From Flavobacteriaceae bacterium (GTDB lineage: Bacteria; Bacteroidota; Bacteroidia; Flavobacteriales; Flavobacteriaceae): 18,852 nt of DNA. Shown in pieces: positions 7,073 through 14,803 of this stretch; position 1 is the first letter of the stretch, and the number at the start of each line of letters is the position of its first letter. Under the pieces are notes generated by a model. That model saw only the letters and a list, made by a program, of their open reading frames with translations, was not told the origin of the DNA and searched no databases. The DNA is taken from assembly GCA_947482805.1 (NCBI GenBank), contig CANKLK010000027.1:1-18852 (forward strand), in the 5' to 3' direction. Position numbers and translations under genes: made by a program.

Positions 7073-7817
7073 GCACTTCCGCTTTAATCCAGTCGTATCC
7101 TTTTTCTTCAAGTTCGTAAGCCAGTTCTTTTCCGCCTGATTTCACGATTTTCCCATCCATCAAAACGTGAACGAAATCCGGAATGATATAATCCAATAAA
7201 CGTTGGTAGTGTGTGATTACAACAACTGCATTGTCTTTGCTTTTCAGTTTGTTTACACCGTTGGCAACAATTCGCAACGCATCGATATCCAAACCCGAAT
7301 CCGTTTCGTCAAGAATGGCTAATTTTGGTTCTAACATCGCCATTTGGAAGATTTCATTACGTTTCTTTTCTCCACCAGAAAAACCTTCGTTTAACGAACG
7401 TGACAAAAACTTTCTGTCGATTTCTAATAATTCTGATTTTTCACGGATTAGTTTAAGCATTTCATTCGCCGGTATTTCCTCTTTTCCGTTGGCTTTACGA
7501 CTTTCATTGATAGCTGTTTTCATAAAGTTCGTTACCGAAACTCCCGGAATTTCAACCGGATATTGAAACGAAAGAAAAACGCCTTTGTGTGCTCTCTCTT
7601 CGGGAGCTAATTCTGAAATATCCTCGCCGTCTAAAAGAATTTCTCCTTGAGAAACTTCATATTTTTCATTTCCGGCAATGATGGAAGCTAAGGTACTTTT
7701 TCCGGCACCATTTGGTCCCATGATAGCGTGAACTTCACCAGCATTAACGGTTAGGTTGATTCCCCTTAAGATATCTTTGTCTTCGACGCTTGCATGTAGA
7801 TTGCTAATTTTTAACAT
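7068..7817 (-). CDS. sufC: SufC ABC-type ATPase of the Fe-S assembly complex
   Basis: A 249-residue soluble ABC ATPase that powers SufBC2D. Walker [10 protein letters not shown] is at 34-42, the Q-loop in [15 protein letters not shown] at 81-95, the signature FSGGEKKR at 146-153 (the SufC-specific form), Walker B with [17 protein letters not shown] at 166-182, and the switch histidine in THYQRLLDY at 203. The length and motifs are fully typical. It lies 49 bases after sufB and is followed by sufD. Its last codon and stop lie at the edge of the repeat element in the next spacer. Confidence 0.97.
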   Translation of the reverse strand: MLKISNLHASVEDKDILRGINLTVNAGEVHAIMGPNGAGKSTLASIIAGNEKYEVSQGEILLDGEDISELAPEERAHKGVFLSFQYPVEIPGVSVTNFMKTAINESRKANGKEEIPANEMLKLIREKSELLEIDRKFLSRSLNEGFSGGEKKRNEIFQMAMLEPKLAILDETDSGLDIDALRIVANGVNKLKSKDNAVVVITHYQRLLDYIIPDFVHVLMDGKIVKSGGKELAYELEEKGYDWIKAEVQ

Positions 7818-7839
7818 TTTATTCTTTTATTTTTAATCC

Positions 7840-7863
7840 ATTAAGATATTAAGACTAATTAAG
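7840..7863. repeat. ATTAAG direct repeats in the sufB-sufC spacer
   Basis: ATTAAG occurs at 7840, 7848 and 7858, and a CTTAT word (near complement) at 7866 contains the sufB stop codon. The spacing is irregular (8 and 10 bases). This resembles the word-array style of the other suf spacers but with a different word, and is weaker because AT-rich sequence makes such words common. Confidence 0.45.
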
Positions 7864-7866
7864 TTC

Positions 7867-9315
7867 TTATCCAACGCTTCCTTCAAGTGAAATCTCCAAT
7901 AATTTTTGCGCTTCGACAGCAAATTCCATCGGAAGTTTATTCAATACATCTTTACTAAAACCGTTTACGATAAGTGCAATCGCTTTTTCGGTTGGAATGC
8001 CACGCTGATTGCAATAGAAAACCTGGTCTTCTCCAATTTTGGAAGTTGTTGCTTCGTGTTCGATTATAGCGGATGAATTTTTACTTTCGATATACGGAAA
8101 CGTATGTGCTCCACAATTATTTCCCATTAACAAGGAATCACATTGCGAGAAGTTACGAGCATTATCAGCTCTGGCGCTTATCTGAACCAAACCTCGGTAG
8201 CTGTTTTGTGATTTACCAGCAGAAATTCCTTTTGAAATGATAGTCGATTTGGTGTTTTTACCCAAATGAATCATCTTAGTTCCGGTATCGGCCTGTTGGA
8301 AATTATTAGTAACCGCAATCGAGTAAAATTCTCCTATTGAATTATCGCCTTTTAAAATAACCGAAGGATATTTCCAAGTAATGGCTGAACCAGTTTCTAC
8401 TTGTGTCCAGGATATTTTTGCGCTTTTCTCACACAAACCTCTTTTGGTTACGAAATTGAAAACGCCGCCTTTACCTTCTTTGTTTCCTGGATACCAGTTT
8501 TGAACGGTAGAATATTTTATTTCAGCGTTGTCTAAAGCGATAAGTTCAACAACAGCAGCGTGCAATTGATTTTCATCACGACTTGGAGCGGTACATCCTT
8601 CAAGATACGAAACATAACTACCTTCATCAGCAATTAAAAGTGTTCTTTCGAATTGTCCTGTTCCTGCTTGATTGATACGGAAATATGTTGATAATTCCAT
8701 TGGACATCTAACCCCTTTTGGAATGTAACAGAAAGAACCATCAGAGAAAACTGCCGAATTTAGAGCGGCATAAAAATTATCTTTTTGCGGGACAACCGTT
8801 CCTAAATGTTTTCTGACTAATTCAGGATGCTCTTTAATTGCTTCAGATATGGAGCAGAAAATAATTCCTTTTTCGTTTAGCGTTTTCTTGAATGTTGTGG
8901 CCACAGAAACCGAGTCAACTACAATATCCATGGCGATATTATTCATTTTTTTCTGTTCGTCTAATGAGATTCCTAACTTTTTGTACATTTCTAAAAGTTC
9001 CGGATCGACATCTTCTAGGGTTTTGTTTGGATCAACCTTTTTGGGAGCCGAATAATAAGATATTGCCTGAAAATCTGGTTTTTCATAATGAACATTAGCC
9101 CAATTTGGTTCAACCATTTCCTGCCATGCACGAAAAGCTTCTATTCTCCAATCGGTCATCCATTGTGGCTCTTCTTTTTTCAAAGAAATGGCTCTAACTA
9201 TATCTTCATTAAGGCCAATAGGAAATGTATCCGATTCAATATCGGTATAAAATCCATATTCATATTCTTTACTTTCGAGTTCAACTTTTAAATCGTCCTC
9301 TGTATATTTTGCCAT
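7867..9315 (-). CDS. sufB: SufB, Fe-S scaffold protein
   Basis: A 482-residue Suf[20 protein letters not shown] begins at 195, the [14 protein letters not shown] stretch at 239-252 is diagnostic, and [19 protein letters not shown] covers 388-406. By motif, C392, H420 and E421 correspond to E. coli Cys405, His433 and Glu434, which take part in building the nascent cluster; all are present. [13 protein letters not shown] at 428-440 is the C-terminal signature. It is the second gene of the sufABCD unit. The 81-base spacer from sufA consists of a repeat element. The [10 protein letters not shown] start fits the family. Confidence 0.97.
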   Translation of the reverse strand: MAKYTEDDLKVELESKEYEYGFYTDIESDTFPIGLNEDIVRAISLKKEEPQWMTDWRIEAFRAWQEMVEPNWANVHYEKPDFQAISYYSAPKKVDPNKTLEDVDPELLEMYKKLGISLDEQKKMNNIAMDIVVDSVSVATTFKKTLNEKGIIFCSISEAIKEHPELVRKHLGTVVPQKDNFYAALNSAVFSDGSFCYIPKGVRCPMELSTYFRINQAGTGQFERTLLIADEGSYVSYLEGCTAPSRDENQLHAAVVELIALDNAEIKYSTVQNWYPGNKEGKGGVFNFVTKRGLCEKSAKISWTQVETGSAITWKYPSVILKGDNSIGEFYSIAVTNNFQQADTGTKMIHLGKNTKSTIISKGISAGKSQNSYRGLVQISARADNARNFSQCDSLLMGNNCGAHTFPYIESKNSSAIIEHEATTSKIGEDQVFYCNQRGIPTEKAIALIVNGFSKDVLNKLPMEFAVEAQKLLEISLEGSVG

Positions 9316-9398
9316 TTGTTTTTAGTCTTAAAGTTTAAAAGTCAAAGGTTGGAAAGTCAATTTTAGTCATTCGACTTTATGACTTTCGACATTCGACT
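9316..9398. repeat. AGTC/GACT-word intergenic element between sufA and sufB
   Basis: AGTC words stand at 9324, 9340, 9355 and 9365; complementary GACT words follow at 9373, 9381 and 9395, with a GACA variant at 9388. The last GACTA includes the sufA stop codon (TAG, 9397-9399). Word spacing is looser than in the two CAGTCG-type copies, but the design is the same: one word array, then its reverse complement. A stem AAAGTC/GACTTT can form across the middle. Confidence 0.7.
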
Positions 9399-9726
9399 AT
9401 AATGAAAATGATTCTCCACATCCACAAGTCCTAGATGCATTCGGATTGTTGAATACAAATCCTTTCCCGTTTAATCCGCCTGAGAACTCTAGAATAGTTC
9501 CTGCCAAATAAAGGAATGATTTTTTCTCTACGGCAATTTTTACGTGATTATCTTCAAAAACTTTGTCGTTTTCACCTAGTACTTTATCAAATTTAAGTTC
9601 ATACGACAAACCTGAGCAACCCCCACTTTTTACGCCCACGCGAACATAATCTTTGGCTGCATCAAAACCGTCTTCCTGCATCATCGAAACGATTTTTTTA
9701 CTAGCGTCATCAGATACTTTTATCAT
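9397..9726 (-). CDS. sufA: A-type Fe-S carrier protein (SufA/IscA family)
   Basis: A 109-residue HesB/IscA-family protein that carries newly made clusters to targets. The three invariant cysteines are present: C37 in SGGCSGLSYEL and C101/C103 in TCGCGESF at the C-terminus. FVFNNPNA at 90-97 is also typical. Length and start are standard. It is the first gene of the sufABCD unit; a perfect TAnnTTTG -7 box lies 32 bases upstream. The A-type families SufA, IscA and ErpA are not separable by motif alone, so the name follows the operon context. Confidence 0.93.
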   Translation of the reverse strand: MIKVSDDASKKIVSMMQEDGFDAAKDYVRVGVKSGGCSGLSYELKFDKVLGENDKVFEDNHVKIAVEKKSFLYLAGTILEFSGGLNGKGFVFNNPNASRTCGCGESFSL

Positions 9727-9757
9727 TTTGTTATTTTGATTTTGTCTAAATTAAGCG

Positions 9758-9765
9758 CAAAGTTA
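9758..9765 (-). promoter_or_regulatory. Candidate Bacteroidetes -7 box for sufABCD
   Basis: On the minus strand this reads TAACTTTG followed by CGC, an exact TAnnTTTG. It would give a leader of roughly 25 bases to the sufA start. No convincing -33 TTTG is seen at the usual spacing. No Rrf2-type regulator gene lies in the window. Confidence 0.6.
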
Positions 9766-9818
9766 CTACAATTATCCTTTTTTTCTATTATCTATAACAT
9801 TTTTATAACGAATTTAGA

Positions 9819-9853
9819 TATAGAAAAAAATGATTTTTAATTCTATAAATTTG
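9819..9853 (+). promoter_or_regulatory. Candidate -7 box with overlapping inverted repeat upstream of the metallo-hydrolase
   Basis: TAAATTTG at 9846-9853 is an exact TAnnTTTG on the plus strand, 15 bases before the start codon at 9869. It overlaps the right arm of a perfect 7-base inverted repeat, TATAGAA at 9819-9825 and TTCTATA at 9841-9847. The 15-base centre also holds AAAAA and TTTTT, so the whole could form a weak hairpin. Position suggests an operator, but the AT richness makes chance plausible. Confidence 0.4.
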
Positions 9854-9868
9854 TGAAAAGATTTAAAA

Positions 9869-10759
9869 ATGAAAATATATCCTATAGAAGCCGGAAATTT
9901 TAAGCTTGATGGTGGTGCTATGTTTGGCGTGGTACCAAAAACTATTTGGAATAAAACCAATCCAGCTGACGAAAATAATATGATTGATATTGCCGCAAGA
10001 TGCATGCTAATTGAAGACGGCAATCGATTAATTCTAATTGATACCGGAATGGGGAATAAGCAATCGGAAAAATTCTTTGGATATTATTCATTATGGGGAA
10101 ATCATTCTTTAGATAAATCCCTAGCAAAATATGGTTTTCAAAGAGATGACGTTACCGATGTTTTTATGACGCATTTACATTTTGACCATTGCGGCGGAAG
10201 TGTCAATTGGAATGCAACCAAAACTGGTTACGAAGTGGCTTTCAAAAATGCCAAATTCTGGACTAATGACAATCATTGGGAATGGGCAATTAAGCCTAAT
10301 GCTCGCGAAAAAGCATCTTTCCTTTCGGAAAATATTTTACCTATACTAGAAAGCGGTCAACTGAATTTTATCAAAAGACCTAAAAGCGATTTTGGACACG
10401 AGGACGAAGGACGAACTGGCGTAGCAATTTCAGACGAATTGGGTTTTGGAATCTTTTACGTAAATGGTCACACCGAAAAAATGATGTTGCCACATATTGA
10501 ATACCGAGATAAAACTATCGTTTTTTGTGCGGATTTGATTCCAACAGCAGGTCATTTGCCAATACCATATGTAATGGGTTATGACACCCGACCACTTTTG
10601 ACATTGCCAGAAAAAACTAAGTTTCTTAATGCAGCTGTAGAAAAAAATTATTATTTATGGTTAGAACACGATGCTCACAATCAAATAATCACCGTTGAAA
10701 ACACCGAAAAAGGCATTAGAATTAAAGAGGTTTTCAACTGTGAAGATATCTTAACATAG
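9869..10759 (+). CDS. Metallo-beta-lactamase-fold hydrolase
   Basis: A 296-residue MBL-fold protein without a signal peptide, so probably cytoplasmic. Zinc ligands are visible: THLHFDHCGG with HxHxDH at 102-107, a histidine at 201 in NGHTEKMM, the aspartate at 222 in CADLIP, and H267 in LEHDAHN near the end. The layout (IDTGMGNK at 57-64, then HxHxDH, then the late His) resembles the lactonase/YtnP-like subgroup that opens lactones, including acyl-homoserine lactones in some members, but the substrate cannot be fixed from the sequence. It is divergent from sufA and starts a plus-strand series. The S8 peptidase gene follows after 65 bases. Confidence 0.85.
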   Translation: MKIYPIEAGNFKLDGGAMFGVVPKTIWNKTNPADENNMIDIAARCMLIEDGNRLILIDTGMGNKQSEKFFGYYSLWGNHSLDKSLAKYGFQRDDVTDVFMTHLHFDHCGGSVNWNATKTGYEVAFKNAKFWTNDNHWEWAIKPNAREKASFLSENILPILESGQLNFIKRPKSDFGHEDEGRTGVAISDELGFGIFYVNGHTEKMMLPHIEYRDKTIVFCADLIPTAGHLPIPYVMGYDTRPLLTLPEKTKFLNAAVEKNYYLWLEHDAHNQIITVENTEKGIRIKEVFNCEDILT

Positions 10760-10768
10760 TGTTAATGC

Positions 10769-10800
10769 TTTACATAACTATAAAAAACATTTTATTTTTA
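10769..10800 (+). promoter_or_regulatory. Weak candidate promoter for the S8 peptidase
   Basis: TTTA at 10769-10772 and TATTTTTA at 10793-10800 are separated by 20 bases, near the Bacteroidetes TTTG-N19-TAnnTTTG layout with one mismatch in each box. It would give a leader of about 20 bases before the ATG at 10825. Confidence 0.3.
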
Positions 10801-10824
10801 CACCAATTCAATAAAGTTAAAAAA

Positions 10825-12387
10825 ATGAAGTTTATAAAAATTCTTTTATTGTCAATGTTTACATTGACCATGGTAGCCCAAACAGTTGCTAAAAAAACAC
10901 CTTTAACAGATAAAGAACTTAAACGCTGGAGTCATCTTGATTTAGAAAAAGATTCTATTCCAGGAATGAGCGTTGACAAAGTGTACTCTGAGTTTTTAAA
11001 AAACAAAAAAAGCACAAAAGTTATTGTTGCAGTTGTCGATTCTGGTGTTGATATTGATCACGAAGACTTAAAAGCCGTAATCTGGACCAATAAAAAAGAG
11101 ATTCCAAACAATGGAAAAGATGATGACAAAAATGGTTTTGTTGACGATGTTCACGGATGGAATTTTTTAGGTGAGTCAAATAATGAAAATCTTGAAATGA
11201 CACGTGTTTTGAAAAAAGCCGATGATGGTTCTGAAGTCTATAAAAAAGCATTAGCTGATTATACAGCTAAACTTTCGGAAGTAAAAGATTTAAAAGAAAA
11301 TTTAGATGTTTTACTGAAAGCAGATAAGGCCGTTCGTGAAACTCTAAAAAATGATAACTATACTGTTTCAGAACTAAAAGATATGCCTTCCGTTAAATTC
11401 GATTTGTATAATGCCAAGCGAATCATGTTGTCTTATGCTACTCAAAATGGAGATTCTTTTCATGATGATTTAAAATCTTATCAAGAATATGTTTATGATC
11501 AATTAGATTATAATCTTAACAAAGATTTCAATGCAAGGAAATTGGTTGGAGATAATCCAGAAGACATTAATGATAAAAAATATGGAAACAATAAAGTGTA
11601 TTCTAAAAAACGTAATGATTCTCTTCACGGAACTCACGTAGCTGCTATTATTGCTCAAGGAAGAGATAACGGACTTGGTGGTGATGGGGTTGCAGATAAT
11701 GTAGAAATAATGCCTATTCGTGCTGTGCCAAATGGTGATGAATATGACAAAGACATTGCTTTAGCTATTCGTTATGCGGTTGACAATGGCGCAAAAGTAA
11801 TTAATGCAAGTTTTGGTAAAGACTATTCTCCACACGCTCAATGGGTATATGATGCTATAAAATATGCCGCAAGTAAAGATGTTCTGATTGTTCATGCGGC
11901 TGGAAATGATTCTAAAGATATTGACACAGAGCCAAACTTCCCAACAGACGATGTTGATGGGAAGGAAATTGCAGATAATGTTTTAACGGTTGGTGCTCTT
12001 AATTATGAATACGGAGAAAAAGTGGTTGCTAATTTTTCAAACTACGGAAAAAGAAATGTAGATGTTTATGCACCAGGTGTAAAAATATATGCTGCCATTC
12101 CTGATAATAAATATAAATACCTTCAAGGAACTTCAATGGCTTCGCCAAATGTGGCTGGAGTTGCTGCTTTAGTTCGTGAATATTATCCAAATTTAAAGGC
12201 TGCTGAGGTAAAACAAATTTTAATGCAATCAGGAACAGCATTAAATCTTGAAGTGATTGTTGATGAAAAGAATATCCAAATTCCTTTTTCTGGCGCATCT
12301 GTTTCAGGTAAAATAGTTAACGCCTATAACGCCTTGAAAATGGCTGAGGAAATGTCAAACACTATAAAGAAAACGCCTAAATTATAA
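10825..12387 (+). CDS. Secreted subtilisin-like S8 serine peptidase
   Basis: A 520-residue S8 peptidase. I chose the ATG at 10825, not the in-frame GTG at 10759, because MKFIKILLLSMFTLTMVAQ is a clear signal peptide while the 22 residues before it would spoil it and the GTG overlaps the previous stop. The triad is complete: D72 in VAVVDSGVDIDHEDL, H268 in SLHGTHVAAI and S437 in QGTSMASPNVAG, with the oxyanion asparagine at 361 in HAAGND. An aspartate-rich loop (98-108) looks like a calcium site. About 135 residues, rich in Lys, Asp and Leu and partly helical in character, are inserted between Asp and His (130-265). No type IX secretion C-terminal domain follows. A strong terminator lies just after the stop. 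Confidence 0.93.
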   Translation: MKFIKILLLSMFTLTMVAQTVAKKTPLTDKELKRWSHLDLEKDSIPGMSVDKVYSEFLKNKKSTKVIVAVVDSGVDIDHEDLKAVIWTNKKEIPNNGKDDDKNGFVDDVHGWNFLGESNNENLEMTRVLKKADDGSEVYKKALADYTAKLSEVKDLKENLDVLLKADKAVRETLKNDNYTVSELKDMPSVKFDLYNAKRIMLSYATQNGDSFHDDLKSYQEYVYDQLDYNLNKDFNARKLVGDNPEDINDKKYGNNKVYSKKRNDSLHGTHVAAIIAQGRDNGLGGDGVADNVEIMPIRAVPNGDEYDKDIALAIRYAVDNGAKVINASFGKDYSPHAQWVYDAIKYAASKDVLIVHAAGNDSKDIDTEPNFPTDDVDGKEIADNVLTVGALNYEYGEKVVANFSNYGKRNVDVYAPGVKIYAAIPDNKYKYLQGTSMASPNVAGVAALVREYYPNLKAAEVKQILMQSGTALNLEVIVDEKNIQIPFSGASVSGKIVNAYNALKMAEEMSNTIKKTPKL

Positions 12388-12392
12388 ATCAT

Positions 12393-12419
12393 AAGGAAGT
12401 GTAAAACCTTCCTTTTTTT
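12393..12419 (+). terminator. Intrinsic terminator after the S8 peptidase
   Basis: AAGGAAG at 12393-12399 pairs perfectly with CTTCCTT at 12408-12414 around an 8-base loop, and runs into seven Ts (12413-12419). It starts 6 bases after the stop codon and ends 13 bases before the start of the next gene. Confidence 0.85.
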
Positions 12420-12432
12420 ATTTCGTTTCAGC

Positions 12433-14319
12433 ATGAACAATAAACTTTTATTTTTATTTATTTTACTAGGTATTAATTCCTCTTTTGCACAATCCAAAGG
12501 ATATTGGCAGCAAAAAGTAGATTACACCATGGAAGTATCTATGGATGTGAAAAACTATCAATATAAAGGAAAACAAAAACTAATTTACACGAACAATTCT
12601 TCGGACACGCTGCGCCGCGTTTATTATCATTTATTCAATAATGCATTTCAGCCCGGAAGTGAAATGGACATGCGTTCCCAAACAATCGCTGATCCAGACG
12701 CAAGGTTTATGAACAAACGGAAAGCTGCTGACGGAAAGGAAATTAAAGAAAGTAGAATTTCCAAATTAAAACCAAACGAAATTGGCTATTTGAAAATTTC
12801 TAACTTCAAGCAAGATGGGATTTCAGCTAGTACTAAAGAAGTTTCAACCATTCTTGAAGTGACTTTAGCTAAACCAATTCTGCCAGGAAAATCTACAACA
12901 TTGACTCTGGATTTTGATGGACAAGTACCTGTTCAAATTCGCCGATCTGGCAGAGATAATTCAGAAGGAATTGAACTTTCTATGGCGCAATGGTATCCAA
13001 AAATGGCCGAATTCGATTTTGAAGGCTGGCATGCTGATCCTTATATTGCTCGGGAGTTTCATGGTGTTTGGGGTGATTTTGATGTAAAAATTACTATTGA
13101 TAAAAATTATATTCTTGGTGGAAGCGGTTATTTGGAAAACAAAAATGAAATTGGTTTTGGCTATGTGGAGAATGATAAAATTGTAAAAAAAGATCCGAAA
13201 GCAAAAACGTTAACTTGGCACTTTGTAGCGCCAAATGTTCATGATTTTACTTGGGCTGCCGATAAAAACTATCTACACGATGTAGTCAAAGGACCAAACA
13301 ATGTTGACTTGCATTTCCTGTACAAAAACAATCCGAAAATCATTGAAAATTGGAAAAGTCTTCAGCCGATAATGATTACTGTAATCGATTTTTACAATAA
13401 AACTGTTGGCGATTATCCATACAAACAATATTCATTTATTCAAGGCGGCGATGGCGGAATGGAGTATGCTATGTGTACGCTAATGTTAGGAAACGGAACA
13501 TTAAATGGTTTAATTGGAACAGCTGTTCATGAATTAGGCCATTCCTGGTTTCAACATATTTTAGCGTTTAACGAATCCAAACACCCATGGATGGATGAAG
13601 GATTTACCAGCTACATTGAAGATCTTGCGATGAATGAAATTTCGGTTAAAAAAGCTGAAAATCCTTTTGAAAGTTCTTATAAAACCTATGTTAAACTAGT
13701 AGAATCGGGCAAAGAACAGCCATTATCAACTCATGGTGACCGATATGATGAAAATAGAAGTTATAGCATAGCTTCCTATGTGAAAGGCGAACTATTTCTT
13801 TCACAATTAGAATATATTATCGGCACAGAAAATACTAGAAAAACTTTAAAACGTTTTTACAACGAATTCAAATTTAAACATCCAACGCCAAACGATATCA
13901 AACGAACTGCAGAGCGTGTTTCTGGCGCCAATTTAGATTGGTATTTAACCGATTGGGCGCAAACTTTAAATACCATAGATTATGGAATTAAAAATGTTGA
14001 AATTGCAACTGCCGATGTCCAAAGAACAGGCATTTCTTTAGAAAGAATCGGCAGAACGCCGATGCCAATAGATATTTTGGTTGAATATACCGATGGCACA
14101 AAAGAGAGTTTTTATATTCCGTTGCGAATGATGAGTTTTGAAAAAGAAAATCCATATCCGGAAATTAAAAGAACTGTTTTGTCGGATTGGGCTTGGGCTA
14201 ATCCAAATTATTTCTTTGAAGTTCCAAAAGCAAAAACTTCGATTAAAAAAATTACCATTGACCAAAGTGGTTTAATGGCCGATGTGAAAAGAGACAATAA
14301 TATTTATGAATTGAAGTAA
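12433..14319 (+). CDS. Secreted M1-family zinc metallopeptidase
   Basis: A 628-residue M1 (gluzincin) peptidase. A signal peptide ends near SSFAQ at residue 20, which supports this start. The zinc motif HELGHSW at 366-372 gives ligands H366 and H370 and catalytic E367; the third ligand is E389 in WMDEGFTSYIE. The substrate-binding GxMEN-type motif reads GGMEYAM at 341-347, with tyrosine where many members have asparagine. A tyrosine in SIASYVKGELF (449) is in place for the transition-state role. The length is shorter than four-domain aminopeptidase N. It probably acts as a periplasmic or surface peptidase. It starts only 13 bases after the S8 terminator, leaving no room for an ordinary promoter in the spacer, and has its own terminator after it. 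Confidence 0.92.
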   Translation: MNNKLLFLFILLGINSSFAQSKGYWQQKVDYTMEVSMDVKNYQYKGKQKLIYTNNSSDTLRRVYYHLFNNAFQPGSEMDMRSQTIADPDARFMNKRKAADGKEIKESRISKLKPNEIGYLKISNFKQDGISASTKEVSTILEVTLAKPILPGKSTTLTLDFDGQVPVQIRRSGRDNSEGIELSMAQWYPKMAEFDFEGWHADPYIAREFHGVWGDFDVKITIDKNYILGGSGYLENKNEIGFGYVENDKIVKKDPKAKTLTWHFVAPNVHDFTWAADKNYLHDVVKGPNNVDLHFLYKNNPKIIENWKSLQPIMITVIDFYNKTVGDYPYKQYSFIQGGDGGMEYAMCTLMLGNGTLNGLIGTAVHELGHSWFQHILAFNESKHPWMDEGFTSYIEDLAMNEISVKKAENPFESSYKTYVKLVESGKEQPLSTHGDRYDENRSYSIASYVKGELFLSQLEYIIGTENTRKTLKRFYNEFKFKHPTPNDIKRTAERVSGANLDWYLTDWAQTLNTIDYGIKNVEIATADVQRTGISLERIGRTPMPIDILVEYTDGTKESFYIPLRMMSFEKENPYPEIKRTVLSDWAWANPNYFFEVPKAKTSIKKITIDQSGLMADVKRDNNIYELK

Positions 14320-14323
14320 ATTG

Positions 14324-14349
14324 AAAGGCAACTGTAAGATTGTCTTTTT
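14324..14349 (+). terminator. Intrinsic terminator after the M1 peptidase
   Basis: AAAGGCAA at 14324-14331 pairs with TTGTCTTT at 14340-14347 (8 pairs, one G-U) around an 8-base loop and runs into Ts to 14349. It begins 4 bases after the stop codon. Confidence 0.75.
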
Positions 14350-14363
14350 ATGAATAGAATTTG

Positions 14364-14371
14364 TAGATTTA
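14364..14371 (+). promoter_or_regulatory. Weak candidate -7 box for the small secreted protein-rnpA unit
   Basis: TAGATTTA matches TAnnTTTG at all but the last base and lies between the M1 terminator and the start at 14394, with a TTG about 21 bases upstream. A promoter is expected in this 44-base gap because of the terminator; the exact boxes are uncertain. Confidence 0.3.
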
Positions 14372-14393
14372 CCACAATAAAATTTTTGATAAA

Positions 14394-14801
14394 ATGAAAG
14401 TTATTCAACTTCTTATCGTTTGCCTTTTTTTGAGTTTTGGAAGCATTGCTTCAGCGCAACCAATTCGTTTTCAATCCAGCAGTGTAAGTTTTACAGATAA
14501 AAAAGACAACGGTCAATGGAACGAATGGTCAGATTTTGTTGATGCTAAAGTATTAATAACCCTTGATGCCAAAAAAGATTTGATTACGATTAATTCTTCT
14601 GAGGTACAGTCATTCAAAATTAAAACTTATGGTGAAATTACAGATAACGATGACGTAAATATTGTTCCGTTTGAATGTGTCGACAATAAGTTCTCAAAGT
14701 GTAATATCTTAATCATTACCAAAAAAAAGGAAAACAACAGGGTGCAATTTTACATCACATACAATGAAGTGAAATTTGTTTACAATATCTACTTAAAATA
14801 A
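14394..14801 (+). CDS. Small secreted protein of unknown function
   Basis: A 135-residue protein. Residues 1-21 are a signal peptide with a good signal-peptidase I site (IASA before Q22). The mature part of about 114 residues alternates hydrophobic and polar residues in beta-strand fashion (for example AKVLITLDA at 51-59, NILIITKKK at 104-112 and RVQFYITYNEV at 116-126), with WNEWSDF at 42-48 and two cysteines at 95 and 103 that could form a disulfide. I do not recognise a family; a small beta-barrel or sandwich is the likely shape. Its stop is 2 bases before the rnpA start, so both are on one transcript, which says more about shared expression than about function. Confidence 0.8.
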   Translation: MKVIQLLIVCLFLSFGSIASAQPIRFQSSSVSFTDKKDNGQWNEWSDFVDAKVLITLDAKKDLITINSSEVQSFKIKTYGEITDNDDVNIVPFECVDNKFSKCNILIITKKKENNRVQFYITYNEVKFVYNIYLK

Positions 14802-14803
14802 TA

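Noticed and set aside
7213..7566. Plus-strand open frame of 117 codons opposite sufC
   Set aside because: It covers the sufC signature and Walker B region on the other strand; it is a shadow of a strongly conserved gene.
10759..10824. Upstream GTG start extending the S8 peptidase by 22 residues
   Set aside because: The GTG overlaps the stop of the preceding gene, and the extension would bury a clear signal peptide that begins at the ATG at 10825.
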